Assembly (NCBI RefSeq): GCF_001441615.1
Contig: NZ_LAXJ01000005.1
Location: 1-64,000, forward strand
DNA from: Roseovarius atlanticus
Lineage (GTDB): Bacteria > Pseudomonadota > Alphaproteobacteria > Rhodobacterales > Rhodobacteraceae
DNA length: 64,000 nt
Direction: 5' to 3'
Every line of letters starts with the position of its first letter. The stretch's first letter is position 1. The notes beneath the pieces were generated by a model. It searched no databases. It was not told the DNA's origin and saw nothing but the letters and a program-made list of their open reading frames with translations. The translations under genes were made by a program, and so were the position numbers. Positions 32,092 to 39,055 of the stretch are shown piece by piece.

Positions 32092-32559
32092 TTAGTTGAC
32101 AGTTTCGGCGTCAACGACATCCTTGTGGGTGGACGTACCGCTGGCGATCTCGATGCGGCGGGGTTTCAGCCGCTCGGGCACTTCGCGCACCAGCTCGATA
32201 TGCAGCATACCGTCGGTATGGGTCGCCCCGGTGACCTTGACGTGGTCGGCCAGCTGGAACTTCCGCTCGAACGCGCGGGTGGCGATGCCGCGGTGCAGGT
32301 AGGTGCGCTCGCCGTCCTCTTCGGCCTTGCGGGCCGAGACGATCAGCGCGCCTTCGCGCAGTTCGACCGAGAGTTCGTCATCGCTGAACCCTGCGACGGC
32401 GATCGAGATGCGGTAGGCATCGTCGGCTGTCTTTTCGATATTGTAAGGGGGGTAGGTCGGTTGATTGACGTCGCCGGCAAGGACGCGGTCCATCATGTCG
32501 GCAATCTGGTCAAACCCGATGGAAGCCCGGTAAAGCGGGGCAAGATCAAAGTTACGCAT
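32092..32559 (-). CDS. Small heat-shock protein Hsp20 (IbpA type)
   Basis: A 155-residue alpha-crystallin-domain chaperone that holds unfolding proteins. The N-terminus MRNFDLAPLYRASIGFDQ is typical of class A alpha-proteobacterial Hsps. The crystallin domain covers about residues 38-125 with YRISIAVAGFSDDELSV, ERTYLHRGIATRAFERKF and DGMLHIELVREVPE. The I-x-I/V-like tail (RRIEIASG) assembles oligomers. GGAGG lies six bases before the ATG and is inside a predicted thermometer hairpin; a sigma-32-like promoter is upstream. Confidence 0.95.
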   Translation of the reverse strand: MRNFDLAPLYRASIGFDQIADMMDRVLAGDVNQPTYPPYNIEKTADDAYRISIAVAGFSDDELSVELREGALIVSARKAEEDGERTYLHRGIATRAFERKFQLADHVKVTGATHTDGMLHIELVREVPERLKPRRIEIASGTSTHKDVVDAETVN

Positions 32560-32645
32560 TGGAATCCTCCGTTGAGCGATACCTATGTGGATGCCTTCCC
32601 GAACGGGACAGGCGGTTGATGTCGACCCGCGACGCGGCGTCGGAC
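32560..32645 (-). ncRNA. Candidate ROSE-like RNA thermometer in the hsp20 leader
   Basis: In the minus-strand RNA, AUCGCUC (complement of 32574-32580) can pair with GAGGAU (complement of 32564-32569), hiding the GGAGG ribosome site. The pairing leaves one unpaired G inside UCGCU, which matches the U(U/C)GCU core of ROSE elements with their characteristic bulged G. The leader is about 85 nt, in the usual range, and the gene class (hsp20/ibpA) is the classical ROSE target. Confidence 0.5.
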
Positions 32646-32651
32646 AAACGC

Positions 32652-32681
32652 TATTTGGGAAGCGAAAAAGCCGGTTTCAAG
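32652..32681 (-). promoter_or_regulatory. Predicted sigma-32 (RpoH) promoter of hsp20
   Basis: CTTGAAA (complement of 32675-32681) and CCCAAATA (complement of 32652-32659) are separated by 15 bp, close to the RpoH pattern CTTGAAA-N11-15-CCCATNT. Transcription would start near 32645. Confidence 0.55.
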
Positions 32682-32700
32682 CCCCTGCGTTGGGTTGAAA

Positions 32701-33522
32701 TCACTGGATTTTCTCGAAACGGGCCCCCGAGGCGTTGCCGCCGCGGGTCACATCGACCTTGCGAAAGCCGGTATTGGCGGTCGAAGGGGCCGAGGCAGCG
32801 CTGGCGCGCAGCTTGCGCTTGAGGTCATCGACCGTGTCGGGCAATTCCATGCCATAGGCGACGGTCGTGCCATGCTCGGTCTTGTGGCCGCCGACGACAA
32901 GGCTGACGATGCGGGCACGGTAGCCGCCATCGGAAAAGACCGGCGCGCCCGAGGAGCCGAAGGTCACGTTGCAGTTGAAGGAAATCAGGCCCTCGCCGCG
33001 GCGCAACACGTCGCACTGGCGTTCCCAGGACAGGGCGTCATCGCGCTTGCGTCCGTAGGAGACCACGCTGACATTGTCGCCCCGCGTGGGGTTCATGTGC
33101 AGGGCAAAGGGGCTGGCGGTGGCGGTGGGAATGGGGGTGCTGAGTTCCAGCAAGGCCACGTCGCGGCGCACATTATCGGCGGACATGCCGTCGGAGGCGC
33201 GATAGCCATCGGCCACCACGTAGCGGCTGATGTTGCGTGCGGCGATGGCGGCGCCGTCACGCAGCCCGGCGCGAAACACGATACGCTCTGGCAGAATCGG
33301 CGCGCCGCGGTTGTCGAAGACGCAGTGAGCCGCCGTCAGCACAAGGTTGTCGGCAATCAGCGTGCCGGTGCAATAGCTGTCCTGGCCCAGATCGATCCGG
33401 CCCACGGCCTCCCACCCCAGAAGGTCGTCGCGGTTGGTCAGCCGGATCAGGTCGCTGGCGGTGGCCAGGGTGGGCAGCGTCAGAGTGAAGACGAGCGTGA
33501 AGAGCGAAAACAGACGAAACAT
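32701..33522 (-). CDS. Secreted trypsin-like serine protease (paralogue 2 of tandem pair)
   Basis: A 273-residue S1-family protease with a Sec signal peptide (residues 1-22, cleavage after ATA/TAS). The triad is His66 in LTAAHC, Asp121 in RRDVALLEL and Ser191 in FGSSGAPVF, so it should be active. The C-terminal 40 residues are low-complexity and end ARFEKIQ. The start lies 3 bp after the stop of a closely similar protease gene, so the two are a tandem duplication in one operon. Substrates are unknown; both lack a PDZ domain. Confidence 0.88.
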   Translation of the reverse strand: MFRLFSLFTLVFTLTLPTLATASDLIRLTNRDDLLGWEAVGRIDLGQDSYCTGTLIADNLVLTAAHCVFDNRGAPILPERIVFRAGLRDGAAIAARNISRYVVADGYRASDGMSADNVRRDVALLELSTPIPTATASPFALHMNPTRGDNVSVVSYGRKRDDALSWERQCDVLRRGEGLISFNCNVTFGSSGAPVFSDGGYRARIVSLVVGGHKTEHGTTVAYGMELPDTVDDLKRKLRASAASAPSTANTGFRKVDVTRGGNASGARFEKIQ

Positions 33523-33525
33523 AAA

Positions 33526-34353
33526 TCAATCCAGGTCGGGCACGGCGAATTTCGCGCCGGTGTTGCGGTTCTGGCCGGTCGAGAACATTTCGACCCGGGC
33601 CTGGTCTTGCAAGCGTTCGCCGCTCTCGAGCGCGTGGCGCATCAGGGCAAGCGGCCTGTCGAGAGAGGCGCCAAGGGCGACCTTCTTGCCGTGGATCTCG
33701 GCCATGGCGGAGACGACCGACACGATGCGTGGCGCGCCGGTGTCGTCGAAGGAAAAGACCGGTGCGCCGGACGCGCCGTAATCGACGTCGCAGGACATCA
33801 CCAGCACGCCGCTGCGCTGTTCCAGCACCTGGCACATGTCCTGAAGCGAGGGTGCCTCGGAGCGTTCGCGCGCATAGCTGACCAGCCCGATGCGTTCATG
33901 CTTGCGCGGCTGGGTGTCGGTCTGGAACGGGACAACGCCGGACTTGGCGATGGGGTGGTGCAATTCCAAGAGGGCGATGTCGTTACGCACGCGCGCGGCG
34001 TCGATCCGGTTGGAATAATCGTATTCGGGATGCACCACCGCGCGGCGGACCCAGCGATAGGCGGTGGCGCGGCCGTTGCGCCAGCCGGCGAGAAACTCGA
34101 TATTCTGCGTATCGACAGGCTTGCCCGTCGTGGCATCGAACAGGCAGTGCGCCGCCGTCAGCACGAGGTCGGGCGCGATCAGGGCGCCGGTGCAAAAGCC
34201 GTTTCCGCCGATGTCGATACGCCCCACGGCCTGCCACTGGCGGCCGTCATCGGTGGTGTCCAGTCGCTGGAGCATGGCATCCTGTGCGGATGCGGGCGAC
34301 ATGGACCAGAGCAGGGCCATGACCAGCCCTGTGAAACCTATGCTCTTGAACAA
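33526..34353 (-). CDS. Secreted trypsin-like serine protease (paralogue 1 of tandem pair)
   Basis: A 275-residue S1-family protease with signal peptide MFKSIGFTGLVMALLWSMSP... cut after ASA (residue 23). Triad: His69 in LTAAHC, Asp125 in RNDIALLEL and Ser195 in YGASGAPVF. It shares architecture with the next gene, including VGRIDIG, CTGALIAPDLVLTAAHC-type block and the NRNTGAKFAV tail similar to ASGARFEKI. Probably acts in the periplasm or medium. Confidence 0.88.
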   Translation of the reverse strand: MFKSIGFTGLVMALLWSMSPASAQDAMLQRLDTTDDGRQWQAVGRIDIGGNGFCTGALIAPDLVLTAAHCLFDATTGKPVDTQNIEFLAGWRNGRATAYRWVRRAVVHPEYDYSNRIDAARVRNDIALLELHHPIAKSGVVPFQTDTQPRKHERIGLVSYARERSEAPSLQDMCQVLEQRSGVLVMSCDVDYGASGAPVFSFDDTGAPRIVSVVSAMAEIHGKKVALGASLDRPLALMRHALESGERLQDQARVEMFSTGQNRNTGAKFAVPDLD

Positions 34354-34421
34354 ACCGGGTGCCTCACTTGATTTTCAAGCGGGATACCGGCGCAATTTGT
34401 CGAAAATAGGGCTGTCGCCTG

Positions 34422-35708
34422 TTAATCGTGCAAGGCTGGCGGTTTCGGTCCGCCGGTGGCCCAGTCGAGCAGTTCGACGGTGTGCACGACGGGTACCCCG
34501 GTGCCCGAGCCTATCTGCATCATGCAGCCGATATTGCCTGTGGCGATGATGTCGGGCGACTTGGCCTCGAGCGTCTGAACCTTGCGCGTTTTCAACTGCT
34601 TGGAGATCGCGGGCTGCATCAGGTTGTACGTGCCGGCCGAGCCGCAGCACAGATGCGCGTCGGCCGGTTCGACCACCTCGAACCCGGCGTTTTTCAGCAG
34701 GGTCTTGGGGTGGGTCTTGATCTGCTGGCCGTGCTGGAGCGAACAGGCGGCGTGGTAGGCCACGCGGGTGCCGCGGGGCGTACCCTCGGGCAGGTCGAGC
34801 TGCATCAGGAGTTCCGAGACATCCATGGCGATGGCCGAGACGCGGGCGGCGTCCTCGGCCAGCGCCTCGGTGCGGAACATGTGGCCGTAATCCTTGACGG
34901 TGGTGCCGCAGCCGGAGGTGTTGATGACGATGGCATCGAGGCCGCCCTCGTCCATCTCGGCGGTCCAGGCGCGGATGTTGTGGGCTGCCGTCGCGTGGCT
35001 CTCGGAGGTCTTGCCCATGTGGTGGGTGAGCGCCCCGCAGCAGCCTGCGCCCTTGGCCACCACAACCTCGCAGCCCAGCCGGGTGAGCAGGCGGATGGTG
35101 GCGTCGTTGATGTCGGTGTTTAGCGCCTTCTGCGCGCAGCCGGTCATCAGGGCGACGCGTTTCACGGGCTTGTCTTTCGCCGGGAAGGTTTGCGGGTCGT
35201 CATTGCGGCTGACTGGCGGGACATTCTTGGGGGCCATGTCGACCATCGCGCGCAGGCGGGCGTCGGGCAGGGCCCATTTGAACGGTTTGGCGATCTTGGC
35301 GCCGAGCATCGCGATGCGGAAACGGTTCGGGTAGGGCAGGATGCGCGCCAGCGTCCAGCGCAGGACACGCTCGAACATGGGGCGTTGGTAGCGATCCTCT
35401 ATATACTCGCGGGCGTGGTCGACAAGGTGCATGTAGTGCACGCCCGAGGGGCAGGTCGTCATGCAGGCGAGGCAGGACAGGCAGCGGTCGATATGCTTGA
35501 CTGTCTCGCGATCCGGGTCGCGGTCGTTTTCCAGCATGTCCTTGATCAGGTAGATGCGGCCCCGGGGGCTGTCGAGTTCGTCGCCCAGCACCTGATAGGT
35601 GGGACAGGTGGCGGTGCAGAACCCGCAATGCACGCAGGAACGCAGAATCTCGTTCGAGCGCTGGATGGCAGGGGATTTGAGCTGTTCGGCGGAAAATTCG
35701 GTTTTCAT
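34422..35708 (-). CDS. glcF: Glycolate oxidase iron-sulfur subunit
   Basis: Electron-transfer subunit of the glycolate dehydrogenase complex GlcDEF, which oxidises glycolate to glyoxylate. The 428 residues carry two [4Fe-4S] motifs, Cys25-28-31-35 (CVHCGFCTATC) and Cys76-79-82-86 (CLSCLACMTTC), followed by two CCG-domains (GAGCCGALTHHMG, LCCGSAGTYN). It is the last gene of a minus-strand glcD-glcE-glcF operon, 55 bp after glcE. Confidence 0.95.
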   Translation of the reverse strand: MKTEFSAEQLKSPAIQRSNEILRSCVHCGFCTATCPTYQVLGDELDSPRGRIYLIKDMLENDRDPDRETVKHIDRCLSCLACMTTCPSGVHYMHLVDHAREYIEDRYQRPMFERVLRWTLARILPYPNRFRIAMLGAKIAKPFKWALPDARLRAMVDMAPKNVPPVSRNDDPQTFPAKDKPVKRVALMTGCAQKALNTDINDATIRLLTRLGCEVVVAKGAGCCGALTHHMGKTSESHATAAHNIRAWTAEMDEGGLDAIVINTSGCGTTVKDYGHMFRTEALAEDAARVSAIAMDVSELLMQLDLPEGTPRGTRVAYHAACSLQHGQQIKTHPKTLLKNAGFEVVEPADAHLCCGSAGTYNLMQPAISKQLKTRKVQTLEAKSPDIIATGNIGCMMQIGSGTGVPVVHTVELLDWATGGPKPPALHD

Positions 35709-35763
35709 ACGGTAGGCAATCTACTCAGCGGTGCGAGGGCAGGGCAAATGATGGACGTGCACG

Positions 35764-36900
35764 TCACGCGGCGCGGCCCATCAGGCCGGGGTTCAGGATG
35801 CCGCGCGGGTCAAAACGTGCACGCAGCCCGTCCTGAAGTGCTGCGATGGGCGGCGAAAGCGGTTGGAAGGCACCGCCGGCGCGGTTGCCGCGGATGAGTG
35901 TGGCGTGGCCACCGGCGGCATTCACGGCGGCGCGGATGGTGTCGGCGTGGGTGTTTTGCGGCACGCGCAGCCAGACAAGGCCACCGCCCCAATCGTACAG
36001 CGCCTCGGCCCCGTCGACCTGCGCTTTGATCCCGGGCGCGTCGGAGGGTTTGACCGAGAGGCGCCAGATATCGCCTTCCCCATCGTGGAAACATGCGACA
36101 TCGCGGATGTCTTGCCACAGCGTGGTGTTGGTGTCGGGGTCGGTTTCGACCTTTGCCGCGCCAAGGTCGGCCAGAAGCGTCTGGATCTGGCCGGCACGGT
36201 AGGCCACGGATTTCTCGAAACCCTCGATACGCAGGCAGGTCTGCGGGCCGTCCGCCGTCTGGCGGTGGGCGGCGCCGGTGATCTCGAACGGCGAGCCGAG
36301 CGCGCGGGAGAGGGCGGCGACGGCGGTGGTGTCGTCGAGACCCGAGAGCGTGATCGTGGCGGTGTGGTGCGATGCGGGCAGCACCTTGAGCGCCAGTTCG
36401 GTCAGCACCCCAAGGGTGCCGTAGCTGCCGGCCATGAGCTTCACGAGGTCGTAGCCGGTGACGTTCTTCATCACGCGCCCGCCATTGCGGGTGACCTGTC
36501 CCTGCCCGTCCACAAAGCGGACGCCCAGGAGGAAGTCGCGCGCGGCCCCGGCCTGGATGCGGCGGGGGCCAGAGACATTGGCAGCGAAGACGCCGCCGAT
36601 GGTGGGCTCGCCGGTCGTGCCCAGAAGGCCGCGATGGTCCATCGGCTCGAACGCTAGGCGCTGGCCCTCTGCAGCCAGGGTCTTGCGCACCTCCTCGACC
36701 GGGGTGCCCGCCTGCACCACCAACGTCAGCGCGCCGGGCTCATAGAGCGTCACGCCCGTCAGCCTCGAGGTTGTCAGCGGCTGGCCGTTGACTGGCACGC
36801 CGATGGGGCGCGTGCCGCCGCCCATGATGCGCAAGGGCTCGGAGGCGGAGGCGACCATCTCGGCCAGTTCGGCCTCGGAGGTGGGGGCAAGGGCTTTCAT
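35764..36900 (-). CDS. glcE: Glycolate oxidase FAD-binding subunit
   Basis: A 378-residue FAD-binding (PCMH-type) subunit of glycolate dehydrogenase. FAD-site features are LRIMGGGTRPIG, PVEEVRKTLAAEGQRLAFEP, TIGGVFAANVSGPRRIQAG and GRVMKNVTGYDLVKLMAGS. It is shorter than GlcD, as in E. coli. ATG 36900 is the likely start; the ribosome site and spacer are formed by an extragenic repeat inserted between glcD and glcE, which is unusual. Confidence 0.93.
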   Translation of the reverse strand: MKALAPTSEAELAEMVASASEPLRIMGGGTRPIGVPVNGQPLTTSRLTGVTLYEPGALTLVVQAGTPVEEVRKTLAAEGQRLAFEPMDHRGLLGTTGEPTIGGVFAANVSGPRRIQAGAARDFLLGVRFVDGQGQVTRNGGRVMKNVTGYDLVKLMAGSYGTLGVLTELALKVLPASHHTATITLSGLDDTTAVAALSRALGSPFEITGAAHRQTADGPQTCLRIEGFEKSVAYRAGQIQTLLADLGAAKVETDPDTNTTLWQDIRDVACFHDGEGDIWRLSVKPSDAPGIKAQVDGAEALYDWGGGLVWLRVPQNTHADTIRAAVNAAGGHATLIRGNRAGGAFQPLSPPIAALQDGLRARFDPRGILNPGLMGRAA

Positions 36901-36944
36901 TGTTCCAAAAATACTCCGGGGTCCGGGGCAGCGCCCCGGGAGGG
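36901..36944 (-). repeat. GGAGTATTTTTGGAACA-family repeat forming the glcD-glcE junction
   Basis: Between the glcD stop and glcE ATG the minus strand holds a CCGGGGC-GCT-GCCCCGG hairpin then CCCCGGAGTATTTTTGGAAC and A before the ATG. The element fills the whole 44-bp gap, so the hairpin and the only SD-like GGA are repeat-derived. Confidence 0.7.
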
Positions 36945-38384
36945 TCATTCAGCCGCGATCCGGCGAGTATCGGAGGACGCCAGCGGAAAGACCTTGGCCG
37001 GGTTCAAGAGCCACTTGGGGTCGAACACATCCTTGACGGCCATCTGGATTTCCAGGTCGGGCGGGTCGTATTGATGCAGCATCAGGTCGCGCTTTTCGAT
37101 GCCCACGCCATGCTCGCCCGTAAGGCAGCCGCCGACCTCGACGCAGAGTTTCAGTATCTCGGCGCCCAGCTCCTCGCAGAGTTCCAGGTCGCCCTCCTTG
37201 TTGGCGTCGAACAGGATCAGCGGGTGCATGTTGCCGTCGCCCGCGTGAAAGACGTTGGCGACGTCGAGGCCGTATTCCTTGGACATCTCGCCGATGCGTT
37301 TCAGCACATAGGGCAGTTCGTTGACCGGGATGGTGCCGTCGAGGCACATGTAGTCGTTGATCTTGCCCATGGCGCCGAATGCGGATTTTCGGCCCAGCCA
37401 GATGCGCTTGCTCTCATCCTCGGACGAGGATTGGCGCAGCTCGACAGGGTCGTGCTTGCGGGCGATGTCCATGATCGTCTCAAGCTGCTCGTCGATCTCG
37501 GCGTCGGAGCCTTCAACCTCGACGATCAGGAGCGCCTCGCAATCTGGGTAGCCGGCACCGGCGAAGGCCTCGGTCGCGCGGATGCAGGGGCGGTCCATGA
37601 ATTCGATCGCCACCGGCAGGACGCCGGCCTTGATGATGTCCGACACGCATTGGCCCGCGATCTCGGACGAATCGTAGCCGATCAGCACGGGGCGCGCGCC
37701 TTCGGGCTTGTGCAGAATGCGCAGGGTCGCCTCGGTGACGATGCCAAGCTGGCCTTCGGAGCCGCAGATGAGGCCCAGAAGATCGAGACCTTCGGCATCG
37801 AGATGCGCGCCGCCGATCTCGGTCACGGTGCCGTCCATCAGCACCATCGTCACGCCCATCAGGTTGTTGGTGGTGACGCCGTATTTCAGGCAATGCGCGC
37901 CGCCCGAGTTCATCGCGATGTTGCCCGCGATGGCGCAGGCCAGTTGGCTGGATGGGTCGGGCGCGTAGAAAAAGCCGTCTTCCTCGACCGCGCCGGTGAC
38001 CGAAAGGTTCGTGCGCCCGGTCTGCACGCGGATGAAGCGGTTGTCGTAGTCGGTTTCCAGCACCTCGGTCATGCGGGCGACGCCGATGATCACGCTGTCC
38101 TCGGTCGGCAAAGCGCCCCCGGCGAGCGAGGTGCCGGCGCCGCGCGGCACGACGGGCACGCCCATGTCGTTGCAGATCCTGAGGGTCTCGGAGACCTCTG
38201 CCGTGGAGGCGGGCAGAACCACGGCCAGGGGCGGGCATTTGTAAGCCGTCAGCCCATCGCATTCATAGGCGCGGGTCTCGGACGGGTCGTGGATGAGCGC
38301 CTCGCGCGGCAGGAACGACGCCAGCCGGTCGAGCAGTTGCGACTTGCGGGCAAGGATGGTCGGGTTCGGCTTTGGCATGTCCAT
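36945..38384 (-). CDS. glcD: Glycolate oxidase catalytic subunit
   Basis: The 479-residue FAD-linked oxidase that takes electrons from glycolate (or D-lactate). FAD-binding motifs: PPLAVVLPASTAEVSETLRI, VVPRGAGTSLAGGALP, GFFYAPDPSS, CAIAGNIAMNSGGAHCLKYG and GSEGQLGIVTEATLRI. The C-terminal FAD-oxidase domain includes NVFHAGDGNMHP and GGCLTGEHGVGIEKRD. It is the first gene of glcDEF, which lets the cell use glycolate released by phytoplankton. A promoter with an overlapping palindrome lies just upstream. Confidence 0.95.
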   Translation of the reverse strand: MDMPKPNPTILARKSQLLDRLASFLPREALIHDPSETRAYECDGLTAYKCPPLAVVLPASTAEVSETLRICNDMGVPVVPRGAGTSLAGGALPTEDSVIIGVARMTEVLETDYDNRFIRVQTGRTNLSVTGAVEEDGFFYAPDPSSQLACAIAGNIAMNSGGAHCLKYGVTTNNLMGVTMVLMDGTVTEIGGAHLDAEGLDLLGLICGSEGQLGIVTEATLRILHKPEGARPVLIGYDSSEIAGQCVSDIIKAGVLPVAIEFMDRPCIRATEAFAGAGYPDCEALLIVEVEGSDAEIDEQLETIMDIARKHDPVELRQSSSEDESKRIWLGRKSAFGAMGKINDYMCLDGTIPVNELPYVLKRIGEMSKEYGLDVANVFHAGDGNMHPLILFDANKEGDLELCEELGAEILKLCVEVGGCLTGEHGVGIEKRDLMLHQYDPPDLEIQMAVKDVFDPKWLLNPAKVFPLASSDTRRIAAE

Positions 38385-38399
38385 GGCGGATCTCCCAGG

Positions 38400-38437
38400 A
38401 TTGGTAAGATAATATAACCAATTCGAAGCAGTCGCAA
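38400..38437 (-). promoter_or_regulatory. glcDEF promoter with overlapping operator-like palindrome
   Basis: On the minus strand TTGCGA (38432-38437) and TATTAT (38409-38414) are spaced by 17 bp. ATTGGT (38400-38405) and ACCAAT (38417-38422), an inverted repeat with an 11-bp centre, bracket the -10 element. The TGGT/ACCA half-sites resemble those of FadR-type GntR regulators such as GlcC/LldR; no regulator gene is adjacent. Confidence 0.55.
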
Positions 38438-38527
38438 GTGCGGCATCCGCGACGCAATGACAAGAACAATTCTGTCAGCACACGGTTGTGAGTGCATGTA
38501 TCGTGACCCTCGCCTATATTAGCAGAC

Positions 38528-38887
38528 ATGAAAAGACTCGCTGCATTTTTCCTGGCCGCGCTGCTGGCTACTCCGGCCATCGGCGAAGAGCCGCAGGTAT
38601 TGGACGTGACCGTCGAAAAGGCGGGCATGGTGTGGAATATTCACGTGACGATACGCCATCCGGACACCGGGTGGGACCATTATGCCGACGGCTGGGAAGT
38701 GCTGGATGCGGCGGGCAACCGGCTGGGGTATCGCGAGCTGATGCATCCGCACGTGAACGAGCAGCCGTTTACCCGGTCGCTGAGCGGCGTGGTGATCCCG
38801 GATGGCACGCGCGAGATCTTCGTGCGGGCGCATTGCTCGGTCGACGGCTGGGCCGGTGCGCAGAAACGCGTGGCGTTGCAACCCTGA
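38528..38887 (+). CDS. Small secreted protein, unknown function
   Basis: A 119-residue protein with a clear Sec signal peptide (MKRLAAFFLAALLATPAIG, cleavage near residue 20). The mature part is about 100 residues with a beta-rich pattern: VEKAGMVWNIHVTIRHPDTG, HYADGWEVLDAAGNRLGYRE and HPHVNEQPFTRSLSGV. The repeated short hydrophobic strands suggest an immunoglobulin-like fold. I do not recognise the family; it resembles conserved hypothetical periplasmic proteins. It is divergent from glcD. A short hairpin ACGCGCC-CGAA-GGCGCGT follows at 38896-38913. Confidence 0.8.
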   Translation: MKRLAAFFLAALLATPAIGEEPQVLDVTVEKAGMVWNIHVTIRHPDTGWDHYADGWEVLDAAGNRLGYRELMHPHVNEQPFTRSLSGVVIPDGTREIFVRAHCSVDGWAGAQKRVALQP

Positions 38888-39013
38888 CAGAATGAACGCG
38901 CCCGAAGGCGCGTGCAGGTTGGTCTCGGGGTCGGCCATGAGGCCGACACCTCGGTGGCCTCTTGGCGGCGTGACGCGGTTATCCAAGCGTGGCGCGTGTG
39001 GTCGGTGTGGCAG

Positions 39014-39046
39014 CCTCCGGCGGGGATATTTTTGGCCAGAGGAAGC
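39014..39046 (+). repeat. CCTCCGGCGGGGATATTTTTGG-family repeat, best-preserved copy
   Basis: CCTCCGGCGGGGATATTTTT, then GGCCAGAGGAAG. It sits in the convergent 168-bp gap 38888-39055 between the secreted protein and the MoxR-operon's last gene; otherwise that gap holds only short G/C-rich palindromes. Confidence 0.65.
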
Positions 39047-39055
39047 AGGGCGTGA

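Noticed and set aside
38888-39055. A further small gene in the convergent gap after the secreted protein
   Set aside because: The gap holds a short hairpin and a family repeat; open frames there lack ribosome sites and are GC-rich shadows.
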